Source: Deinococcus gobiensis I-0 | GTDB lineage: Bacteria; Deinococcota; Deinococci; Deinococcales; Deinococcaceae | NCBI RefSeq assembly: GCF_000252445.1 | Contig: NC_017790.1 | Location: forward strand, 2,524,501 to 2,588,500 | Reading direction: 5' to 3' | Length of the DNA stretch: 64,000 nt | Shown: one piece after another, positions 32,222 through 43,170 of the stretch | Numbering within the stretch: position 1 is the first letter of the stretch | Layout of the letters: each line of letters starts with the position of its first letter | Translations under genes and position numbers: made by a program | Notes under the pieces: generated by a model | The model's input: the letters and a program-made list of their open reading frames with translations, nothing else | Databases searched by the model: none | Told to the model about the DNA's origin: nothing

Positions 32222-34132
32222 GTGAAAGAGCGTTTCAGCGCGCCAGAGCAGCTCGAAGCGGCCTACCAGGCCGGGCAGTACAGTCTCCTTTTAACAGCTC
32301 TGCATGGGCGGGAGGACCTCGGCGCGCGTGAACTGGCCTGGGTGGGGATCTCGCTGCTGCGCACGGGGCAGTTCACGGCCGCCGAGGAACCTCTGGAGCT
32401 GGCCGTCGCGCTGGGGGACCAGGAGGCAGCGGTCGAGTTCGGCAACCTGCTGCGGGCCACGGGGCGCAACCGCAAGGCCGCCGAGCACTTCCAGGCGCTG
32501 CTGCCCCAGCTCGGCGGCGAGCTGCGGCTCCGCGCCCTGAGGTGGTTCGGCGTGACCCTCGACCAGCTCGGAGAACCGGGAGCCACGCAGGCCATCGAGG
32601 AAGCGCGGCGCGGCTACCTGCGCCTCGGGGACCGGCGCATGGCGGCGCGCCTGACCCACACGCTGGCCGCCAGCCACTCGACCCACGGCGAATTCTCCGA
32701 GGCGCTCAAGCTGCTCAACAGCGCGATCCCGGTGCTGGAAAAGGACCAGAACCCCCGGCCCCTGCTGGCCGCCTTCCATACCCTCATCGACGTGCAGGTA
32801 GAGTGCGGACAGCTCGACGCCGCCGCCGAGACGCTGGAGCGGGCCCGACTGCTCAACCTGAGCCTGCACGACCCGCACGTCGCCCTGCACCTCGACGCGC
32901 GCCAGGCCAACCTGATGCTGATGCAGGGGGACTACGGCGGATACGCGGCCCTGCTGGGCGACCTGGCGGGCCGCGCGCGCGAGGTCCAAGACAGCCAGAT
33001 CGTCGAGTACGCCCTGAGCCGTCTCGCCGACCACCAGAGCCGTGTCGGCGAGCATGTGCAGGCGGTGCGCACCATGGGGCAGCTCCGCACGCAGGTGCGC
33101 GACCTGTCGCTGCACAGCCGCCTGGTGCTCGCCATGATGACGCTGCGGCGCGGCGACGTGCCCAGCGCCCTGCGGCTGCAACTCGAAGTCCGGCGCGCCG
33201 CCCTGGAACAAGGTTCGGTGTTGCAGGCCACGCGGGCGCTGCTGCTGGCGGCCTACAGCGCCTATACCATGCACGACCTGCCGCGCTGCGCCGAACTGCT
33301 GTCCGAGGCGCTGCTGGAACTCGCCGGACAGCCCCGGCCGCAGTCTTGGGCCACCATCGGCCCGGAACTGCGCGAGCTGGAGGAGATGCTGGCCTACGCG
33401 CGCCTGCAGCCCAACCTCTCACCGCTGCTCCAGGCCGCCCTGGAAGACGCCTCGTACCTGGGAGGCAGCCTGCGCGAGGACCTGTTCACGGCCGGGATGC
33501 GCCTGGAGATCATGACGCTGGGCCAGGAGCTCGCGCTGCGCGACGGCGTGCCCTGCGCCATGCGCGCGCGCGGCAGCGTGGCGGTGCTGTGCTACCTCGC
33601 CCTGCACCCGCGCAGCACCCGCCAGGAGGTCATCACGGCGCTGTGGCCCGAACGTGAACCCAAGAAGGCCGCCAACTATTTCCGGCAGTGCGTCGCGGAT
33701 ATCCGGGAGAACGTGGGGGCCGACGTGATCCTCGTGGGCGGGGCGCATCAGGCCCCCGAATACCGCCTGAGCGGCAAGGCCAGCGTGACCCTCGACAGCC
33801 AGCGCGTGTTGCAGCTCGTGGCGGGGGGACAGATTCCCGCCGCCGTGGCGGCCTACAAGGGCGACTTTCTGCCGGGCCTGGAAGACAGCGAATGGGCCGA
33901 CGAACAGCGCCTGCTCCTGCGCGGCAGCCTCGCGTCGGCCCTGCGCGCCGAACTGCGGGCCGCGCAGCTCGCGGGCGAGAAACGCCGCGTGGTGTTGCTG
34001 GCGAGCGCGGTCCTCAACATCGACCCCGACGATTTCGACACCGAGGAGCTGCGGCTGTCGGTGGCCCGCGAGGTGTCCGGCCCCGCCGAACTCGCCCGCT
34101 TCGAGGCCGAGCGCCACCGCCGCATGAACTGA
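32222..34132 (+). CDS. TPR-rich transcriptional regulator with C-terminal winged helix and BTAD domain
   Basis: 636 residues. Residues about 10-400 are helical repeats of TPR type (for example LRTGQFTAAEEPLELAVALG and THGEFSEALKLLNSAIPVLE). Residues about 425-540 form a winged-helix DNA-binding domain (MTLGQELALRDGVPCAMRAR, STRQEVITALWPEREPKKA), and 545-630 a bacterial transcriptional activation domain (BTAD), as in SARP regulators. In SARPs the DNA-binding part is usually N-terminal; here it is C-terminal. GTG 32222 has AGGGAG 7 bases upstream. It faces the small secreted-peptide gene, which is the obvious candidate target or ligand source. Confidence 0.85.
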   Translation: MKERFSAPEQLEAAYQAGQYSLLLTALHGREDLGARELAWVGISLLRTGQFTAAEEPLELAVALGDQEAAVEFGNLLRATGRNRKAAEHFQALLPQLGGELRLRALRWFGVTLDQLGEPGATQAIEEARRGYLRLGDRRMAARLTHTLAASHSTHGEFSEALKLLNSAIPVLEKDQNPRPLLAAFHTLIDVQVECGQLDAAAETLERARLLNLSLHDPHVALHLDARQANLMLMQGDYGGYAALLGDLAGRAREVQDSQIVEYALSRLADHQSRVGEHVQAVRTMGQLRTQVRDLSLHSRLVLAMMTLRRGDVPSALRLQLEVRRAALEQGSVLQATRALLLAAYSAYTMHDLPRCAELLSEALLELAGQPRPQSWATIGPELRELEEMLAYARLQPNLSPLLQAALEDASYLGGSLREDLFTAGMRLEIMTLGQELALRDGVPCAMRARGSVAVLCYLALHPRSTRQEVITALWPEREPKKAANYFRQCVADIRENVGADVILVGGAHQAPEYRLSGKASVTLDSQRVLQLVAGGQIPAAVAAYKGDFLPGLEDSEWADEQRLLLRGSLASALRAELRAAQLAGEKRRVVLLASAVLNIDPDDFDTEELRLSVAREVSGPAELARFEAERHRRMN

Positions 34133-34168
34133 CAGGCCGCTGGGCCAGGGCCACCGCACGGGGCCGCG

Positions 34169-35018
34169 CTAGACCCCGCCCTCCCCCACCAGCGTCACGA
34201 CTCCGGCAGGGGCACGCTCGCCCAGCCGCAGCAAGAAGCCTGCACCGGGGCGGTAGGCCAGCGCGCCGTCCACGCCCACGGCCCGCCCGCCCGCATACAG
34301 CACCGGGGCGTTCCCGAGGTCACCGGGCGGCTCGTCGCCCAGCAGCGCCTCCCACAGCAGCGGGACCGGGGTATGCCCGTGTACCAGGCACTCGCCCCCG
34401 AACTGCGCGAGCAGCGCCCCTGCACGGGCCTCGCCGCCCGGCGCGGCGAATTGCAGGCGCTCGACGAAGGCGTTCGAGAAGGACGTCCAGGTCGCCGGGT
34501 CCAGCCCCGACAGGCGGCGGCGCACCTCCGCGTTCGCCGTGTCCAGATCCGGTCCCAGCGCCGCATAGAAGGCCGCGTCGGCGTGCAGCAGCAGCCAGCG
34601 CCCCCGCCGGGCCAGGGCGGGCCGCGCCGCGAGCCAGTCGAGGTCGTCCGGGGTCAGGGCCGCCAGATCGTGCGGTTGGCCCCCGTTGCCCTCCCAGTGC
34701 AGCGCGAAGCCCAGGCGGTCGCGCGGGTCGCCGTCCCGGAAGCGCGCCGCCGCCAGGAACATCACCTCGTGGTTGCCCAGCAGCGCCGTGACCCGCCCGC
34801 CCTGGGCGGGGGCCTGGGCCTCCAGCGCCCGCACCAGCCGCACCACGCCCGCGCCGTCCGGTCCGCGGTCGAGATAATCGCCCAGGAACACCAGTTCGGC
34901 GTCGCCGCCGGCCCAGGTGCCCGCCGTGCCCAGCAGCCCCGCGCGTTCCAGCAGGCGGCGCAGGGGTTCCAGGGCACCGTGGACATCGCCCATCACCCAC
35001 AGGGCGCGGGCGGGCGCT

Positions 35019-35026
<8 letters not shown>
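34169..35026 (-). CDS. Metallophosphoesterase of the PPP phosphatase/ApaH type
   Basis: 285 residues. The dinuclear metal signatures are intact: [25 protein letters not shown] and a late VHGHTPV. These enzymes are Ser/Thr protein phosphatases or diadenosine tetraphosphatases; sequence alone does not decide. I choose GTG 35026, which overlaps the hspR stop by GTGACTGA, over an ATG at 35068 that would add a Thr/Arg-rich tail lying wholly inside hspR. Coupling to a heat-shock repressor gene suggests a stress role (inference). Confidence 0.85.
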
Positions 35027-35768
<742 letters not shown>

Positions 35769-35774
35769 ACCTCT

Positions 35775-35795
35775 CTTGAGTATACCCCGATCAAG
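35775..35795 (-). promoter_or_regulatory. HAIR operator over the hspR promoter
   Basis: CTTGAGT, 7 bp, GATCAAG on the plus strand; the HAIR consensus is CTTGAGT-N7-ACTCAAG, so one half is perfect and the other matches at 5 of 7. It covers the -10 candidate TATACT (35784-35779, minus strand) and ends 6 bp before the ATG. Confidence 0.85.
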
Positions 35796-35895
35796 GTTTA
35801 TGAGGGCGGCGCGCGAGAACCGGCCGGCCCTCCTCCCCCGGCCTTGTCTACCCGTGCCGCGACCCGGCGGGCCGGCGGCGGCCTATGCTGCGCCC

Positions 35896-35940
35896 ATGAC
35901 CGCCGCGCGAATTTCGGGCCGACTCGGGGACTTCACCTGA
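35896..35940 (+). CDS. Possible leader peptide upstream of ilvA
   Basis: ATG 35896 to TGA encodes [20 protein letters not shown] (35884-35889) ends 6 nt before the ATG, the same leaderless layout as the cysS leader. The only Ile codon is ATT, rare in this GC-rich DNA, and two Arg codons are the rare CGA. An intrinsic terminator follows 22 bp after the stop and just before ilvA. The codon content gives only weak support for sensing of Ile, so it may be a chance ORF on a real leader RNA. Confidence 0.4.
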   Translation: MTAARISGRLGDFT

Positions 35941-35962
35941 CGGCCTGCGCGCTGCCACGTTG

Positions 35963-35987
35963 CCCCCGCCCGGATGCGGGGGTTTTT
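35963..35987 (+). terminator. Attenuator-like terminator in front of ilvA
   Basis: CCCCCGC (35963-35969) pairs with GCGGGGG (35976-35982) around a 6-base loop, then T5. It is on the ilvA strand, 23 bp before the ilvA ATG. The gene on its other side (hspR) runs away from it, so it must act on RNA started in the 35.8-35.95 kb interval. CGGGG (35925-35929) could pair with its 5' arm as a competing structure. Confidence 0.75.
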
Positions 35988-36010
35988 CCTTCTGCCTGGA
36001 GGCCCCAGCC

Positions 36011-37585
<1,575 letters not shown>

Positions 37586-37610
37586 GGGACGTCTCGTTTC
37601 CGCTTTCCCT

Positions 37611-37648
37611 CTCCCCCAGCCCCCCTCCCGAGGAGAGGGGGAGTTTTT
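37611..37648 (+). terminator. Intrinsic terminator after ilvA
   Basis: CTCCCCC (37611-37617) pairs with GGGGGAG (37637-37643), and T5 follows at 37644-37648. Further inner pairing within the 19-base loop is possible. Confidence 0.7.
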
Positions 37649-37881
37649 CGCTGCGCTCGGCCAGAGTCGTCCCGGGCGTTGATAGGGATGTTCTGATTGA
37701 CGGCGTGACGGCTCAGTTCGGGGCCAGCCCTGCCCGCCCGGAATGGCCCGCGCGCTGTGCGCACGACGGCCTTCGTGGGGATTCAGGCAGTGAGGCGGCC
37801 GCCTCTGTCCAGAGGGATAGCGGCCCGCCTCTTTTCCGCTTTTCTCCACGCACCGCCTCCCTCCCCTGCTACCCTCGGCGC

Positions 37882-39939
37882 ATGCCCACCCCCCCACAGG
37901 CGGCCCGCAAACCGGTCACGCACAGCCTTCACGGCGAGGACCGGCCCGACGACTACCACTGGCTCAAGACGCAGGGCCGGGCCGATCCCGAGGTGCTGGG
38001 CTACCTGGAGGGCGAGAACGCCTACCTGGCCGGGGTCATGGCGCCGCTGAGGGACACGCAGGCGGCCATCTACGCCGAGCTGCTCTCGCACGTGCAGGAG
38101 GACGACGACCAGCCCCCGGTGCGCGAGGGCGACTGGCTGTACTTCACGCGCACGGCGGCCGGGCAGGCCCACCCCATCTTCCTGCGGCGGCCCGCGCAGG
38201 GCGGCGAGGACGAGGTGCTGCTCGACCTCAACGCCCTGAAGGCGCGCGAGGGCCACGCCAACGTGTGGGTCTACGCCGCGCGCCCCAGCCCGGACGGGCA
38301 GCTGTGGGCCTACCTGCTCGACACGACCGGGCAGGAGGTGTTCGAGCTGCGCGTGCTCGACACCCGGACCGGCGAGCTGGCCGAGCCGCCCCTGACCGGC
38401 CTGAGCGGCTGGACCCTGGCCTGGGCAGGTGGGGACGCCCTGATCTACGGCACCGACGACGCCACGCAGCGCCCCTTCCGCATCTGGCGGCACCGGCTGG
38501 GCCAGCCCCAGGCGGGCGACGACCTGCTCTTCGAGGAAAATGACCCGACCTTCCGCGCCGGAGCCGGACTCGCGGAAAACGGCGAAACGGTGCTCATCGC
38601 CAGCGAGGCCAACATGGCGCAGGAGTGGTGGGTGCTGGACGCCCGCGACACCCAGGCCCGACCCGCCCCCGTACTGCCCCGCGAGCGCGGCACCGAAGTT
38701 CCGCTGCTCACCGACGGCGGCGACCACTGGCTGCTCCTCACGAACGCGGACGGGGCCTCCGAATTCGCGCTGAGGCGCCTGCCCAAGCGGGAGGGCGCCA
38801 CGCTGGCCGACGCCGAACCCGTGCTGCCCTACAGCCCTGAACGTTACCTCACCGGCTTTCACCTGTTCCGCTCGCACCTGCTGCTCGCGGGGCGCGAGGG
38901 CGGCTTCACGCGGCTGTGGGTGCTGCCCCGCACGGCCGGGGGCTACGGCGAGGCGCGCCCGGTCACCTTTCCCGAGGCGAGCTACACGGTGCGCCTCGGG
39001 GCGAACCGCGAGTACGACTCGGGCATGGCCCGCATCCTCTACACCAGCCTGACGCGGCCTGCCGAGCACCTCGACCTCGACCTCGAGACGCTGGAGACGC
39101 GCCTGGTCAAGGCGACCCCGGTGCCGAACTACGACCCGGCGCAGTACGTCGCCGAGCAGGTGTGGGCCACGGCCCCGGACGGCGAGCGCGTGCCGGTGAG
39201 CCTGGTGCGGCGCCGGGACACGGCGCTGCCCGCCCCCACGCTGCTGTACGGCTACGGCAGCTACGGCGCGCCGATGGACCCGGGCTTCTCCATGTCGCGG
39301 CTGCCGCTGCTCGACCGGGGCTGGGTGTGGGCCATCGCGCACATCCGGGGGGGCTCGGAACTCGGGCGGCGCTGGTACGACGCCGGGCGGCTCTCGAACA
39401 AGATGAACACCTTCACCGACTATGTCGCGGCGGGCGAACACCTGCGCGCGGCCGGGGTGGCGGGCGACCTCGTGGCGATGGGCCGCAGTGCGGGCGGGCT
39501 GCTCATGGGCGCCGTGCTGAACCTGCGCCCGGAGCTGTTCCGCGCGGCCTTCGTCGGCGTGCCCTTCGTGGACGTGCTCTCGACCATGCTCGACGACTCC
39601 ATCCCCCTGACCACCGGCGAGTACGACGAGTGGGGCAACCCCGGCGAGGCGGCGGCCTACGCCGACATGCGCGCCTACTCGCCCTACGACAACCTGAAGG
39701 CGGCGACCTACCCGCACCTGTTCGTGTCCACTGGCCTGAACGACCCGCGCGTGGCGTATTGGGAACCGGCCAAGTACGTGGCGCGGCTGCGGACGCTGCG
39801 GCAAGGGGGCAGCGGCGAACTCGTGCTCAAGACGAACATGGGGGCGGGCCACGGCGGCTCCAGCGGCCGTTACGACGCCCTGAACGAGACGGCCGAGGAG
39901 TACGCCTTCGCGCTCGCAGCCGTCGGGGGCCAACTGTAA
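37882..39939 (+). CDS. Prolyl oligopeptidase family (S9A/oligopeptidase B-like) serine peptidase
   Basis: 685 residues: N-terminal seven-bladed propeller (about 70-400) with DDYHWLK at the start, then an alpha/beta-hydrolase domain. The catalytic Ser536 is in AMGRSAGGLLMG, Asp621 in STGLNDPRV and His657 in MGAGHGGSSG. Oligopeptidase B-type enzymes cut after basic residues in short peptides; specificity here is not certain. ATG 37882 is set by TACCCT (37870-37875) ending 6 nt upstream; a longer frame exists but crosses a GC hairpin region. Confidence 0.92.
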   Translation: MPTPPQAARKPVTHSLHGEDRPDDYHWLKTQGRADPEVLGYLEGENAYLAGVMAPLRDTQAAIYAELLSHVQEDDDQPPVREGDWLYFTRTAAGQAHPIFLRRPAQGGEDEVLLDLNALKAREGHANVWVYAARPSPDGQLWAYLLDTTGQEVFELRVLDTRTGELAEPPLTGLSGWTLAWAGGDALIYGTDDATQRPFRIWRHRLGQPQAGDDLLFEENDPTFRAGAGLAENGETVLIASEANMAQEWWVLDARDTQARPAPVLPRERGTEVPLLTDGGDHWLLLTNADGASEFALRRLPKREGATLADAEPVLPYSPERYLTGFHLFRSHLLLAGREGGFTRLWVLPRTAGGYGEARPVTFPEASYTVRLGANREYDSGMARILYTSLTRPAEHLDLDLETLETRLVKATPVPNYDPAQYVAEQVWATAPDGERVPVSLVRRRDTALPAPTLLYGYGSYGAPMDPGFSMSRLPLLDRGWVWAIAHIRGGSELGRRWYDAGRLSNKMNTFTDYVAAGEHLRAAGVAGDLVAMGRSAGGLLMGAVLNLRPELFRAAFVGVPFVDVLSTMLDDSIPLTTGEYDEWGNPGEAAAYADMRAYSPYDNLKAATYPHLFVSTGLNDPRVAYWEPAKYVARLRTLRQGGSGELVLKTNMGAGHGGSSGRYDALNETAEEYAFALAAVGGQL

Positions 39940-39945
39940 GGAAAC

Positions 39946-39976
39946 GCGGGGCCCGGATCACCTCCGGGCCCCCCGC
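39946..39976. terminator. Hairpin between convergent peptidase gene and thyX
   Basis: GCGGGGCCCGGA (39946-39957) and TCCGGGCCCCCCGC (39963-39976) pair with a small bulge around a 5-base loop. No clear T-tract; likely bidirectional transcript end. Confidence 0.65.
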
Positions 39977-39989
39977 ATCCTCCGGACGC

Positions 39990-40694
39990 CTACTCCCCGG
40001 CGTGCAGGGCGCGCCACTCGCGGAAGGTCACGGGGAACAGCGGCTCGGCGAGCTGGGCCATCGCCCGCGCGAACTGCCGGGTCTCGTATTGCGCGCCCTC
40101 GTGGTCCCGCAGGCCGATGAAGTGCAGCAGGCTGCGGACGTTGAAGGTGTAATAGGACTCGGTGTAGAGGCTCTGAGGCAGCACGCCCCGCGCCTGCTCC
40201 CGCGTCACGCCCAGCGTCAGCAGCGCCTGATAGGCCCCGTAGGCCGCTCGCCACGCCTCCTCCCAGATGTGGGTGGCGGCCGCCTGGTCCAGCGTGCCGT
40301 CGTCCTCCACACTCGCCTGGCGGTTGCTGGGGGCCTGCCGGCGGAAGGCGGGCGGCATGAAGTTGCGCTCCTGCATCTCGACATAACGGCCGGAAATCTC
40401 GTTTTTAGACACCCCGGAGCGGTGGCGGACCATCTGGCGGTCCACGAAGATCGGGCACACGACCTTGAAGGTGATGAGGTTGTGCTCGAACGGGCTGCCG
40501 TGCTGGTGGCGCAGCAGGTAGCGCAGCAGCCGCTCGTCCTTGCCGCTCAGCGGGGCCAGATTGTCGCCCCCGAAGGAGACGCGGGCCGCGTTGACGATCA
40601 TCTTGTCGTCGCCCACGTGCTGCACGAGCGAGACGCTGCCCAGGCCGTCGCCCAGGGGGAAGAGAGGTTCGGCAGGCTTGGCAGCTTCAGTCAC
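39990..40694 (-). CDS. thyX: Flavin-dependent thymidylate synthase ThyX
   Basis: FAD-dependent conversion of dUMP to dTMP with methylene-tetrahydrofolate and NADPH. 234 residues. The family motif RHRxxSxNExSxRY is present as RHRSGVSKNEISGRY (90-104), and the C-terminal YETRQFARAM segment carries further nucleotide contacts. I start at GTG 40694: TACTAT at 40708-40703 ends 8 nt upstream, and longer frames add a low-complexity tail. It follows a small membrane-protein gene but is separated from it by a terminator. Confidence 0.94.
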   Translation of the reverse strand: MTEAAKPAEPLFPLGDGLGSVSLVQHVGDDKMIVNAARVSFGGDNLAPLSGKDERLLRYLLRHQHGSPFEHNLITFKVVCPIFVDRQMVRHRSGVSKNEISGRYVEMQERNFMPPAFRRQAPSNRQASVEDDGTLDQAAATHIWEEAWRAAYGAYQALLTLGVTREQARGVLPQSLYTESYYTFNVRSLLHFIGLRDHEGAQYETRQFARAMAQLAEPLFPVTFREWRALHAGE

Positions 40695-40751
40695 AATCCC
40701 GAATAGTATCCTGGCCGGAGCGGGCTGAATAGCCCAGGCCTTCCTGCACGG

Positions 40752-40783
40752 AAAACCGCCGGTCCTGGGAGGGAGACCGGCGG
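40752..40783 (-). terminator. Intrinsic terminator after the 37-residue membrane protein gene
   Basis: On the minus strand CCGCCGGTC (40783-40775) pairs with GACCGGCGG (40764-40756) around a 10-base loop, then T4 (40755-40752). It isolates the small gene from thyX. Confidence 0.75.
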
Positions 40784-40837
40784 CCAGTTGGGAGGACGGA
40801 CCAGGAAGGAGGGAGGAACTGGCCCGCAGGAGGAGGT

Positions 40838-40951
40838 TCAGCGTCGGGAATGGTGGCGCACCGGCACCCGCGCGTACTTGCGGGGGGCGGCCTGCCGCGA
40901 AGCGAGCAGAAGTGCGGTGAGCGTCGCCAGAGCGGCCAGCAGCAGTTCCAT
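40838..40951 (-). CDS. Small 37-residue membrane protein, unknown
   Basis: ATG 40951 to TGA 40838. Residues 1-20 (MELLLAALATLTALLLASRQ) are one transmembrane helix; the rest (PRKYARVPVRHHSRR) is strongly basic and should stay in the cytoplasm. An intrinsic terminator follows. The ribosome site is poor. The stretch is otherwise empty between thyX and the EVE-domain gene, so the terminator needs a gene such as this one. Confidence 0.5.
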   Translation of the reverse strand: MELLLAALATLTALLLASRQAAPRKYARVPVRHHSRR

Positions 40952-40996
40952 ACCCCACTATGCCCCAGGGCCTCTAACAGAACCGTGACACTCTGC

Positions 40997-41485
40997 TCAA
41001 GTCGGGTTCAGGGAAAGCGCCGTGCCGGGAACGCCTCCCCCTGCCGCCACGGCAGCCCGGAACTGCTCGGGCGTGACCGGCAGCACGCTCAGGCGGGTGC
41101 CCTTGCGCACCAGCGGCGAGTCCTGCCACTCGGGCAGGGCGCGCAGGGTCTCCAACGGGACCAGACGCGGCAGTGCGGTGACCGCCTCCACGTCCACCAT
41201 GCTCCAGCGCGGGGCGGCGGGGTCGCTGCGCGGGTCGTGGTAGGGACTGGCGGGGTCGAATTGCAGGTCGTCGGGATAGGCGGCCCGCACCACCCGCGCC
41301 ACCCCCGCCACGCCGCTGGGCCGGGCGTTCGAGTGGTAGAAGAGGCACAGGTCGCCCTCCTGCATCTCGCGCAGGAAATTGCGGGCCTGATAGTTGCGCA
41401 CGCCGTTCCAGGCTTCGCGCCCGGCACGCACGAGGTCGGGGTAGCCGAACACGTCGGGTTCGGATTTGAGCAGCCAGCACGCCAT
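40997..41485 (-). CDS. EVE-domain protein
   Basis: 162 residues, a full EVE (PUA-like) domain. WLLKSEPDVFGYPDLV, WNGVRNYQARNFLREMQEGD and LCLFYHSN are family signatures. EVE domains are thought to bind modified bases in DNA or RNA. TAGCCT (41499-41494) ends 8 nt before the ATG. It is a stand-alone gene; no restriction-modification partner is nearby. Confidence 0.9.
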   Translation of the reverse strand: MACWLLKSEPDVFGYPDLVRAGREAWNGVRNYQARNFLREMQEGDLCLFYHSNARPSGVAGVARVVRAAYPDDLQFDPASPYHDPRSDPAAPRWSMVDVEAVTALPRLVPLETLRALPEWQDSPLVRKGTRLSVLPVTPEQFRAAVAAGGGVPGTALSLNPT

Positions 41486-41523
41486 ACGGGCCCAGGCTAG
41501 CGCGCCCCGGCCCCTGCGCAGAA

Positions 41524-41909
41524 TCAGGGGACCACGTTGATGTCCAGCGTCCTCTGGACGTCGCCCTTGCCCTCCGGGTCCGGCACCGTCACGATCACAC
41601 TCCGCCGCCCCGGGGCCGCGTTGCGCGCCGCCTCGACCGTGAAGGTCGCCATGTCGTCGGCGGCCAGGGACGGCTTGAACGTGTTGATCCGCAGGCCCGA
41701 AAGCCCGATGTCGGTCACGGACAGCCGGTAGCCGTCCGGGGCCTCGTTGCCGTACACATACCTCCGGAACCCCACCCGCACGGTGGCGCTGCTCCCCTGG
41801 CGCAGTTGCAGGGAGGAGGGCGACAACTCCAGCGTGGCGCTGCTCAGGACTGGAGTACAGGCGTTCAGGGCCGGGACGGCAGCAGGGCAGTGGGAAGAAG
41901 TCGTTTCAT
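41524..41909 (-). pseudogene. Lipoprotein-like gene with a frameshift in the signal peptide
   Basis: The downstream frame encodes ALNACTPVLSSATLELSP, a lipobox followed by a beta-rich, Ig-like domain ending RTLDINVVP at 41524. It has no start in frame near the lipobox. A neighbouring frame starts at ATG 41909 with MKRLLPTALLPSRP, a typical signal N-terminus, and then stops. Joining the two by a one-base shift gives a normal lipoprotein of about 127 residues. Either a mutation or an assembly error in a CG-rich run explains this. Confidence 0.5.
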
Positions 41910-42028
41910 AAGGGGTGGTGCCCACGATCTTCTCACGGTTCTTGCGGCGGCGTTGACCCATCTGGGGCGCCGCGCCCTCTGGGCCTTCCCGCACGTTGTC
42001 GCCCGGCCACCCGCCCTAGACTTTGCGG

Positions 42029-43141
42029 GTGCGCCGCTTTTCGCCCTGGCTTCCCGTCCTGCTGCTGCTGTCCGGCACGGCCTATCTGCTGCCCCAGTTC
42101 GCGCCGGACAGTGTGCCGGACCTGTTGCAGCTGCCGGCGCCCAGCGCGGCCCCGGCCCTGCCCGGCGAGCTGCCACCCGAGACGCTGGCCCTGTTCGAGA
42201 AGACCCGGCCTTCGGCCGTGCGGGTCGAGAGCCTCAACGCGCGCACCGGCACCGGGGGCATCGGCACCGGCTTTTTCATCGACGGCGGCGGGCAGCTGCT
42301 CACGGCGTACCACGTGGTCAGCGACGGGCAACTGTTCCGGGTCACCACGCTGTCGGGCCGCTCGTATCAGGCGCAGGTCACGGCCTTCGACGCGGCGGCC
42401 GACGTGGCCCTCCTGCAGGTGCGCGGCGGCGGCAACTTTCCGTACCTGAACCTCGCCACCCGCGCGCCGCGTGTGCGCGAGACGGTGCTGGCCATCGGCA
42501 ACAGCGGGGGCGACTTCCTGCAACCCCGGCGCGGGCGACTGCTGCGCCTGAACGTGGCGGCCGGGCGGGCCGACTTCCCGCAGGGCACGCTGGAGATGAC
42601 GGCCCCCCTGGCCCCCGGCGACAGCGGCGGCCCGATCATCGACGGCAACGGGCAGGCCATCGGGGTGGTCAGCTATGTGCGCCAGGACAGCAGCGGCCAG
42701 ACCCGCACGAGCTACGCCGTCCCCGTGACCGAGGGCAACGCCCTCATCGCCGAGCTGCGCGCCGGGGCCAGACGCGACACGCCGGTCGTGGGCCTCGTCT
42801 TCGACCCCAACCACAGCGGCCTGACCGACCCCCCCGGCGCGGTGGTGCTGCGGGTGGCGCGCGGCAGCCCCGCCGAACGCGCGGGCCTCCAGGGCTGCCG
42901 CACCGACGCCGAGGGCAACCTCACCGGCCTGGGTGACGCCATCCTGAGCGTGAACGGCGTGAGCACGCCCGACGCCGACGCTTTCATCACGCAGGTGCAG
43001 CGCCGCCGCATCGGCGACACGGTGCAGCTGAGCGTCCTGCGCGGCAAGGAGCGCCTCGCGGTGCAGCTCACGCTGGCGGCCCGGCGCAGCGTGCAGGACC
43101 TCAACACTCCCTCAAGCGCCAGTCCTTGCTCGCCCACCTGA
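42029..43141 (+). CDS. HtrA/DegP-like serine protease with PDZ domain
   Basis: 370 residues. An N-terminal hydrophobic anchor (about 7-22) is followed by a trypsin-like domain with His95 (LTAYHVVS), Asp125 (AAADVALLQV) and Ser199 (APGDSGGPIID), a complete triad. A PDZ domain (about 255-350) includes GAVVLRVARGSPAERAGLQG. Such proteases degrade misfolded envelope proteins. GTG 42029 is set by TAGACT (42017-42022) ending 6 nt upstream. Divergent from the lipoprotein remnant. Confidence 0.92.
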   Translation: MRRFSPWLPVLLLLSGTAYLLPQFAPDSVPDLLQLPAPSAAPALPGELPPETLALFEKTRPSAVRVESLNARTGTGGIGTGFFIDGGGQLLTAYHVVSDGQLFRVTTLSGRSYQAQVTAFDAAADVALLQVRGGGNFPYLNLATRAPRVRETVLAIGNSGGDFLQPRRGRLLRLNVAAGRADFPQGTLEMTAPLAPGDSGGPIIDGNGQAIGVVSYVRQDSSGQTRTSYAVPVTEGNALIAELRAGARRDTPVVGLVFDPNHSGLTDPPGAVVLRVARGSPAERAGLQGCRTDAEGNLTGLGDAILSVNGVSTPDADAFITQVQRRRIGDTVQLSVLRGKERLAVQLTLAARRSVQDLNTPSSASPCSPT

Positions 43142-43170
43142 ACCGCACCTCCGGCGCGCACACTGGAGAG

